A DNA stretch of 64,000 nt from Aquamicrobium lusatiense (lineage in GTDB: Bacteria; Pseudomonadota; Alphaproteobacteria; Rhizobiales; Rhizobiaceae), in the NCBI RefSeq assembly GCF_014201615.1, contig NZ_JACHEU010000001.1, positions 2,850,412 to 2,914,411 on the forward strand. The letters run 5' to 3'. A model generated the notes under the pieces. The model was not told where the DNA came from. It saw nothing but the letters and a program-made list of their open reading frames with translations, and ran no database searches. Positions 58,514 to 64,000 of this stretch are shown here, one piece after another. The position numbers and the translations under genes were made by a program. How positions within the stretch are numbered: position 1 is the first letter of the stretch; every line of letters begins with the position of its first letter.

Positions 58514-59476
58514 TTACAGCGCCTTGTCAGTGATCGCCGTGGTGTAGGCGCCCTCCGGCTCCTTGGTGATGATCTTCTGGTCGAGAAGCGCCTTTGCGGT
58601 GCGCTCATAGACCACCGGGTCGAGCTTGCCGTCGCCGATCAGCTTGCCGACCTCGCCCACCATGCGCTTCTGGTGGTTTTCGTCCTCGCCGCCGGCTTCC
58701 ATGACGGCTTCAGCCGCTTCTTCCGGATTGTCGACGGCATATTTCCAGCCTTTCATGGAAGCGCGCACAAAGCGCACCATCTTGTCCTCGAATGCCGGAT
58801 CCTTGAGATTGTCCTCGATGACATAGAGCCCGTCCTCCAGCAGGTCGTTGCCAAGGTCGGTATAGTTGAAGACCACGAGATCCTCGGGCTTGAAGCCGGC
58901 ATCGATGGCCTGCCAGTATTCGTTATAGGTCATCACCGAGATGCAGTCGGCCTGCTTCTGGATCAGCGGCTGCACGTCAAAGCTCTGCTTCAGCACGGTC
59001 ACGCCGTCCGCCCCGCCTTCGGTCGGCAGCCCCAGCTTGTTCATCCACGCATAGAACGGATATTCGTTGCCGAAGAACCACACGCCAAGCGTATGGCCCT
59101 TGAAGTCGGCTTCGGTCTGCACCGGCCCATCCTTCGGGCAGATCAGTTCAAGGCCAGACTTGGCATAGGGCTGGGCGATGTTGACGAGATTGACGCCCTT
59201 GTCGCGGGCGGCCAGTCCCGCCGCCATCCAGGTCACGATCACATCGGCGCCGCCGCCGGCGATCACCTGCTCGGGCGCAATGTCGGGGCCGCCGTTCTTG
59301 ATCTCGACGTCGAGCCCTTCCTCCTCATAGAAACCCTTTTCCTTGGCCACGAAATAGCCTGCGAACTGGCCCTGAGCCACCCATTTGAGCTGCAGCACCA
59401 CCTTGTCCGCAGCCATGGCCTGCGCGGCGGCAAAGGACATCGCCCCGGCAAGCAACGATACGAGCATTTTTTTCAT
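58514..59476 (-). CDS. ABC transporter substrate-binding protein, NMT1/THI5-like
   Basis: 320 residues from the ATG at 59476, behind GAGGGTGAGAAC. Signal peptide (ending AAAQAMAA-DKV) and an NMT1 domain with LKWVAQGQFAGYFVAKEKGF, VEIKNGGPDIAPEQVIAGGG and YAKSGLELICPKDGPV. Members bind aromatic or pyrimidine-like compounds. With dihydropyrimidinase in the same operon, a pyrimidine or hydantoin ligand is likely; that is inference. Confidence 0.93.
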   Translation of the reverse strand: MKKMLVSLLAGAMSFAAAQAMAADKVVLQLKWVAQGQFAGYFVAKEKGFYEEEGLDVEIKNGGPDIAPEQVIAGGGADVIVTWMAAGLAARDKGVNLVNIAQPYAKSGLELICPKDGPVQTEADFKGHTLGVWFFGNEYPFYAWMNKLGLPTEGGADGVTVLKQSFDVQPLIQKQADCISVMTYNEYWQAIDAGFKPEDLVVFNYTDLGNDLLEDGLYVIEDNLKDPAFEDKMVRFVRASMKGWKYAVDNPEEAAEAVMEAGGEDENHQKRMVGEVGKLIGDGKLDPVVYERTAKALLDQKIITKEPEGAYTTAITDKAL

Positions 59477-59500
59477 TGTTCTCACCCTCTGAAAAGCCAT

Positions 59501-60616
59501 CTACCCACCACGGACAGACGGGTGCCAAAACGTGACGGCGCGCTCCACCAGCGCCACCACGCCATAGAACAGCGTGCCGGCCACGGCCGCCACGGCAATC
59601 TCCGCCCACACCATGTCGATGTTCATGCGCCCGACTTCGGTGGAGATGCGGAAGCCCATGCCGACCACCGGCGTGCCGAAGAATTCGGCCACGATCGCGC
59701 CGATCAGCGCCAGCGTCGAATTGATCTTCAGCGCGTTGAAGATGAACGGCATCGCTGCCGGCAGGCGCAGCTTGAACAGCGTCTGCCAGTAGCCGGAGGC
59801 ATAGGTGCGCATCAGGTCGCGCTCCATGTGGCTGGAGGCGGACAGGCCGACCACGGTGTTCACCAGCATGGGGAAGAAGGTCATGATCACCACGACCGCC
59901 GCCTTGGACTGCCAGTCGAAGCCGAACCACATGACCATGATGGGGGCGACGCCGATGATCGGCAGCGCCGCCGCCATGTTACCGATGGGTAAAAGCCCGC
60001 GCCGCAGGAAGGTGAAGCGGTCGGCCGCGATGGCCGCGACGAAGCCGCTGGCGCAACCGATGACGTAGCCGGCCAGAACCGCCTTGAAGACGGTCTGGCG
60101 CACATCCGCCATCAGCACCCCGGTCGATGTCGTGATCCGGGCCGCGATGGCGCTGGGCGGCGGCAGCAGCAGAAAGGGGATGCCCGCGCCGCGCACCACG
60201 GCTTCCCACACGATCAGCACCCACGCGCCGAAGATGACAGGGATGATGATGCCGAGCGCCTTTCGGGCATGGCGTGAAGCCGGCTTTTGCGCGGACAGGA
60301 TCGTCACGCAGCACCATGCGAGAAGCCAGGCCGCGGCAAGCGCCAGATAGAACGAAGCGCCCGCCTGCCCCTCATGCCCGGCGATGCCGCTGAGCAGCAG
60401 CCATGCTGCCCCATGCGCGCCGATGAAGAGAACCACCGCCTGCGCGATGAGATTGGCCGCAATCGCCCATGTGCCGGCCACCGCCAACGCGATCAGCCCG
60501 AGCGCCGGCCAGATATTGTCCGGCCCCCCACCGGCAGCGGTTGCAGCCTGCAGGACTGCGCCGACGATGACCGCCAGAAGCGCGGCCGGGATCTGCCATG
60601 GAAGTGAAGCCTTCAT
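59501..60616 (-). CDS. ABC transporter permease with N-terminal membrane extension
   Basis: 371 residues, about 115 longer than typical SsuC-type permeases. The first 115 residues hold about three or four extra hydrophobic helices (IPAALLAVIVGAVLQAATAA, ALGLIALAVAGTWAIAANLI and FYLALAAAWLLAWCCVTIL). The C-terminal half is the normal BPD_transp_1 core, with the EAA-like loop LMRTYASGYWQTLFKLRLPA. It overlaps the second permease by 4 bases. Confidence 0.92.
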   Translation of the reverse strand: MKASLPWQIPAALLAVIVGAVLQAATAAGGGPDNIWPALGLIALAVAGTWAIAANLIAQAVVLFIGAHGAAWLLLSGIAGHEGQAGASFYLALAAAWLLAWCCVTILSAQKPASRHARKALGIIIPVIFGAWVLIVWEAVVRGAGIPFLLLPPPSAIAARITTSTGVLMADVRQTVFKAVLAGYVIGCASGFVAAIAADRFTFLRRGLLPIGNMAAALPIIGVAPIMVMWFGFDWQSKAAVVVIMTFFPMLVNTVVGLSASSHMERDLMRTYASGYWQTLFKLRLPAAMPFIFNALKINSTLALIGAIVAEFFGTPVVGMGFRISTEVGRMNIDMVWAEIAVAAVAGTLFYGVVALVERAVTFWHPSVRGG

Positions 60617-61491
60617 GCCGGCCTCCCGCCCATGGCGCGGTCGGTCAGGCGTCCGGCCAGCCCCACCAGCGCCACCAGTATCACCGCGACGATCGAGCCG
60701 GCGACCAGTGCCGCCCAGATGTCGATGGTCTGGCTGTAATAGGAGCCGTTGAGCAGCCGCGCGCCGATGCCGGCCACCGCCCCGGTCGGAAGCTCGGCCA
60801 CGATGGCGCCAACAAGGCTTGCCGCCACAGCCACCTTCATGGAGGCGAACAGGAACGGCAGCGACGCCGGCACCCTGAGCTTCCAGAACACCTGCGGGCG
60901 GGTGGCGTTATAGGTGCGCATCAGGTCGAGATGCATGACCTCGGGCGAGCGCAACCCCTTCACCATGCCGACGGCGACGGGAAAGAACGACAGATAGGTC
61001 GAGATCAGCGCCTTGGGAAACAGCCCGGTGATGCCGATGGAGGCGAACACCACCACCACCATCGGCGCGATGGCGAGGATGGGAATGGTTTGCGATGTGA
61101 TGATCCACGGCATCAGGCTGCGGTCCAGCGATGCGAAATGCACAATGCCGACGGCGATCAGGATGCCCAGCACGGCCCCGAAGGCGAAGCCCACAAAGGT
61201 CGAGGACAGCGTCACCCAAGAATGGTAGATCAGGCTGCGGTTGCTCCACGGCTTCACCGTGAAGGTGGACTTGTAGAAATTCTGCGCCACCTGATGCGGA
61301 GCCGGCAGCGTCGGCTTCGGCTGCGACCACGTCCGCATCAGGAACTCCAGCGTGCCGGGCTGTTCGCCGGCGCGGCGGTCGAGATCGCGCTGGAACGGTC
61401 CGTTCAGTTGTACGGCGAAGGCGTACCAGGCCACCACCAGTATCGCCAGCAGCGTAGTAACGGGAACGATTTTGGATCGGAAACTGTCCAT
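60613..61491 (-). CDS. ABC transporter permease
   Basis: 292 residues from the ATG at 61491, behind GAGGGCTGAT; a TTG 12 bases upstream is less likely. SsuC/TauC-type permease with about six helices and the EAA loop LMRTYNATRPQVFWKLRVPA. It pairs with the preceding permease to form a heterodimeric channel. An unusually long periplasmic segment (about residues 30-80) follows the first helix. Confidence 0.92.
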   Translation of the reverse strand: MDSFRSKIVPVTTLLAILVVAWYAFAVQLNGPFQRDLDRRAGEQPGTLEFLMRTWSQPKPTLPAPHQVAQNFYKSTFTVKPWSNRSLIYHSWVTLSSTFVGFAFGAVLGILIAVGIVHFASLDRSLMPWIITSQTIPILAIAPMVVVVFASIGITGLFPKALISTYLSFFPVAVGMVKGLRSPEVMHLDLMRTYNATRPQVFWKLRVPASLPFLFASMKVAVAASLVGAIVAELPTGAVAGIGARLLNGSYYSQTIDIWAALVAGSIVAVILVALVGLAGRLTDRAMGGRPA

Positions 61492-61499
61492 ATCAGCCC

Positions 61500-62336
61500 T
61501 CAATCCTCATAGGAGTGGCCGGCCTTGAGACCGTCGCGCACGCGCGCCGCGATGGCGAGGAACTCCGGCGTCTCGCGGATGTCCAGCGGCCGCTCGCGCG
61601 GCAGGTTGGTCTCGATCACGTCGGTGACGCGTCCGGGGCGCGGCGACATCACCACGATGCGGGTGGAAAGATAAACCGCCTCGGGGATCGAATGGGTGAC
61701 GAAGCAGATCGTCTTGTTGGTGCGCGACCACAGCTCCAGCAATTGCTGGTTGAGATGGTCGCGCACGATCTCGTCCAGCGCGCCGAAAGGCTCGTCCATC
61801 AGAAGAAGGTCGGCATCGAAGGCAAGCGCGCGGGCGATCGAGGCGCGCTGCTGCATGCCGCCCGAAAGCTGCCACGGATATTTCTTCTCGAACCCGGCCA
61901 GATTGACCAGTTCGAGCGTGCGCCTGATGCGCTCATCCCGCTCGGCTTTGGAAATTCCCATGATTTCCAGCGGCAGCGCCACATTGTCGGCGATTGTGCG
62001 CCACGGCAGCAGGGCCGCCGCCTGAAACACATAGCCATAGGCACGGCGCTCACGCGCCTGTTCCGGCGTCATGCCGTTGACCAGAATGGTGCCGGAGGTG
62101 GGCTTTTCCAGATCGGCGATGACCCTCAGCAGCGTGGTCTTGCCGCAGCCGGATGGGCCGATGAACGACACGAATTCGCCCTTGCCGATGGTCAGGTCGA
62201 CATTGCTGAGCGCCTGCACCGGACCGTCATTGGTATTGAAGGTGAGACCAAGCTTGCTTGCGGTCACCACGGTGGCGAGACCGTTTTCACCGGCAGGAAG
62301 TGGGGAGGAAGGCTTGTGGGTGGCAATTGCATTCAT
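61500..62336 (-). CDS. ABC transporter ATP-binding protein, nitrate/taurine type
   Basis: 278 residues from the ATG at 62336; an ATG 24 bases upstream is an alternative. Walker A GPSGCGKTT, Q-loop YVFQAAALLPWRT, signature LSGGMQQRASIARAL, Walker B LLLMDEPFGALDE and the switch histidine in FVTHSIPEA are intact. It energises uptake through the two permeases downstream. Confidence 0.95.
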   Translation of the reverse strand: MNAIATHKPSSPLPAGENGLATVVTASKLGLTFNTNDGPVQALSNVDLTIGKGEFVSFIGPSGCGKTTLLRVIADLEKPTSGTILVNGMTPEQARERRAYGYVFQAAALLPWRTIADNVALPLEIMGISKAERDERIRRTLELVNLAGFEKKYPWQLSGGMQQRASIARALAFDADLLLMDEPFGALDEIVRDHLNQQLLELWSRTNKTICFVTHSIPEAVYLSTRIVVMSPRPGRVTDVIETNLPRERPLDIRETPEFLAIAARVRDGLKAGHSYED

Positions 62337-62381
62337 GAAATCAGGCCCTTCCCCGGTCATTATTTCTGGTCCTCATCCGCC

Positions 62382-63833
62382 TCACACTCCCGTCGCCGGG
62401 ATGCCGCTGCGCTCGATCCTGCGCGGTGCCGTGATCTCCTTCCATGTCGACAGCGCCCGGTTGGGAGCTGGATTGGGCTTGCGCGCCACGAACGCGCCAT
62501 GGCCCGGCCTCGTCCTCATCTCGGTTTCCTGAACCACCAGCTCTCCGCGCGAGAAGACGAAGCGCGGCATGCCGGTCACCTCCATGCCCTCGAAGACGTT
62601 GTAGTCGATCACCGATTGCTGGCTGCCGGCCGCAATGGTCTTCGTCCGCTTCGGGTCCCACACCACGATATCGGCGTCGGCGCCTTCCACGATCGCGCCC
62701 TTCTGCGGATACATGTTGAGGATCTTCGCGATGTTGGTGGAGGTCACAGCCACGAACTCGTTCATGGTCAGCCGCCCGGTGTTGACGCCCCTCGTCCACA
62801 GCACCGGCATGCGGTCTTCCAGACCGCCGGTGCCGTTGGGAATTTTCGTGAAATCGCCGACGCCATAGCGCTTCTGCTCGGTGGTGAAGGCACAGTGGTC
62901 AGTCGCCACCGCCTGAAGCGAGCCCGATTGCAGGCCGGCCCACAGCGAATCCTGATGCATCCGGTTGCGGAAGGGCGGGCTCATCACCCGGCGCGCCGCA
63001 TGGTCCCAGTCCCGGTTGAAATATTCGCTCTCATCCAGCGTCAGGTGCTGGATCAGCGGCTCGCCATAGACGCGCATGCCCTTGCTGCGCGCCCGGCGGA
63101 TCGCCTCATGGCTCTGCTCGCAGGATACATGCACGACATAGAGCGGCACGCCGGCCATGTCGGCGATCATGATGGCGCGGTTGGTGGCCTCGCCCTCCAC
63201 TTCCGGCGGGCGCGAATAGGCATGGCCCTCAGGCCCGTTGTTGCCCTCGGCAAGCAGTTTCTGCGACAGGGCGGCGACCACGTCGCCATTCTCGGCATGG
63301 ACGAGCGGCAGCGCGCCAAGTTCGGCGCAGCGCTGGAACGAGGCATACATCTCGTCGTCGTCCACCATCAGCGCGCCCTTGTAGGCCATGAAGTGCTTGA
63401 ACGAGGGGATGCCCTTGTCCACCACCTGCGCCATCTCGTCGAACACCTGCCTGTCCCACCAGGTGATGGCCATGTGGAAGGAGTAATCGCAGGCCGCTTT
63501 CGAGGTCTTGTTGTCCCACATCTGCAGGGCTTCGAGCAGCGATTGCTGCGGGGCCGGCAGGCAAAAATCGACCACCATGGTGGTGCCGCCGGCTACGGCC
63601 GCGCGCGTGCCGCTTTCGAAATCGTCGGCGGAATAGGTGCCCATGAAGGGCATTTCGAGATGGGTGTGCGGATCGATGCCGCCCGGCATGACATAGCAGC
63701 CGGTGGCGTCGAATTCGTGGTCGCCGTGCAGATCCGTGCCGATGGCCACGATCCTGCCGTGCTGCATGAGCACGTCGGCCTTCCACGTGCGGTCGGCGGT
63801 TACGACGGTGCCGTTCCTGATGACTTTCGACAT
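62382..63833 (-). CDS. hydA: Dihydropyrimidinase (D-hydantoinase type)
   Basis: 483 residues. The dinuclear zinc site is complete: PGGIDPHTHLEMPF, the lysine that is carbamylated in SFKHFMAYKG, LVHAENGD, VVHVSCEQ and the aspartate in ATDHCAFTT. It opens dihydrouracil, dihydrothymine or hydantoins to N-carbamoyl products. An amidohydrolase that would process such products lies directly upstream, and the ABC genes follow downstream, so this is a pyrimidine (or hydantoin) catabolic operon. Confidence 0.95.
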   Translation of the reverse strand: MSKVIRNGTVVTADRTWKADVLMQHGRIVAIGTDLHGDHEFDATGCYVMPGGIDPHTHLEMPFMGTYSADDFESGTRAAVAGGTTMVVDFCLPAPQQSLLEALQMWDNKTSKAACDYSFHMAITWWDRQVFDEMAQVVDKGIPSFKHFMAYKGALMVDDDEMYASFQRCAELGALPLVHAENGDVVAALSQKLLAEGNNGPEGHAYSRPPEVEGEATNRAIMIADMAGVPLYVVHVSCEQSHEAIRRARSKGMRVYGEPLIQHLTLDESEYFNRDWDHAARRVMSPPFRNRMHQDSLWAGLQSGSLQAVATDHCAFTTEQKRYGVGDFTKIPNGTGGLEDRMPVLWTRGVNTGRLTMNEFVAVTSTNIAKILNMYPQKGAIVEGADADIVVWDPKRTKTIAAGSQQSVIDYNVFEGMEVTGMPRFVFSRGELVVQETEMRTRPGHGAFVARKPNPAPNRALSTWKEITAPRRIERSGIPATGV

Positions 63834-63899
63834 TTTGTTCCCCTTGTTGCTGCCGCTTCTTCGCGAGCGGCTTTAAGCATTCGGTTCATGTGATTCAGT

Positions 63900-64000
63900 T
63901 CATTCGACGATCTCCGCCGTTTCGATGACGGCATGGAGGAGAACGTCGGCGCCTGCTGCGGCCCATTCCTTCGAGATGTCCTCGGCCTCGTTGTGCGACA
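63900..64000 (-). CDS. M20-family Zn-dependent amidohydrolase, C-terminal fragment (starts outside window)
   Basis: Only the last 32 or so codons are visible (SHNEAEDISKEWAAAGADVL and the end of the protein). The SHNEAED motif and ending are typical of N-carbamoyl-amino-acid hydrolases/beta-ureidopropionases of the M20 family (AmaB/HyuC/PydC group), which act after dihydropyrimidinase. The stop lies 67 bases upstream of the hydA start. Confidence 0.8.
   Translation of the reverse strand, partial: SHNEAEDISKEWAAAGADVLLHAVIETAEIVE

Noticed and set aside
58514..59476. Thiamine-precursor (HMP) transporter assignment for the NMT1-type protein
   Set aside because: No TPP riboswitch and no thiamine genes are seen; the operon contains dihydropyrimidinase and an N-carbamoyl hydrolase, so pyrimidine or hydantoin uptake fits better.

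Overview
The window is a GC-rich, densely coded chromosomal segment from an alphaproteobacterium of the order Hyphomicrobiales (Rhizobiales). It most resembles the Phyllobacteriaceae (Mesorhizobium, Aquamicrobium, Nitratireductor and relatives). The evidence is the complete division/cell-wall cluster in rhizobial gene order, a long FtsZ with an extended linker, the btaAB betaine-lipid genes, an ArsR-methyltransferase fusion next to metF, and short interspersed palindromic repeats of rhizobial type. The genus call is inference; no rRNA is present to settle it.

Layout. 1-10.5 kb: the 3' end of a UvrD/PcrA helicase, small membrane and secreted proteins of unknown function (an outer-membrane-like protein, a cysteine-rich 122-residue protein, an Asn/Gly-rich secreted protein), a hexapeptide acetyltransferase, CreA, a Sco-type copper protein, PrmA, a Xaa-Pro aminopeptidase and the AzlCD exporter. 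10.5-35.9 kb: a minus-strand block of envelope and division genes. It runs mraZ-rsmH-ftsL-ftsI-murE-murF-mraY-murD-ftsW-murG-murC-murB-ddl-ftsQ-ftsA-ftsZ, then a terminator, then lpxC-bamD-recN-ligA. Most genes overlap by 4 bases or lie a few bases apart. The promoter in front of mraZ carries three TGGG repeats, plus one imperfect copy, at exact 10-bp spacing; this is the MraZ operator pattern.

36-45.8 kb: RNase P RNA (minus strand), several peptidoglycan hydrolases (SLT transglycosylase, AmiD-like amidase, GH25 lipoprotein, MltB-type transglycosylase), a DjlA-like co-chaperone, btaAB behind a probable Pho box, a class C beta-lactamase-like hydrolase, and a 28-codon membrane microprotein with its own promoter and terminator. 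45.9-54.4 kb: metF with its ArsR-methyltransferase regulator, trmO, a DUF2293-like protein, a Tam-like methyltransferase, EttA, a periplasmic DsrE-like protein behind a perfect 16-bp palindrome, and a monoacylglycerol-lipase-like hydrolase.

53.2-64 kb: a CoA-transferase/TPP-enzyme pair; an isolated, decayed type I-C-like CRISPR array of five repeats without cas genes; a PLP sulfur-amino-acid enzyme divergent from an Lrp regulator; and a minus-strand operon for reductive pyrimidine (or hydantoin) catabolism: amidohydrolase end, dihydropyrimidinase, ABC ATPase, two permeases and an NMT1-type binding protein.

The most unusual items are the decayed CRISPR array, the microprotein transcription unit, the cysteine-rich orphan protein and the regulatory sites (MraZ box, Pho box, palindromic operators). 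No clearly new multi-gene system was found.
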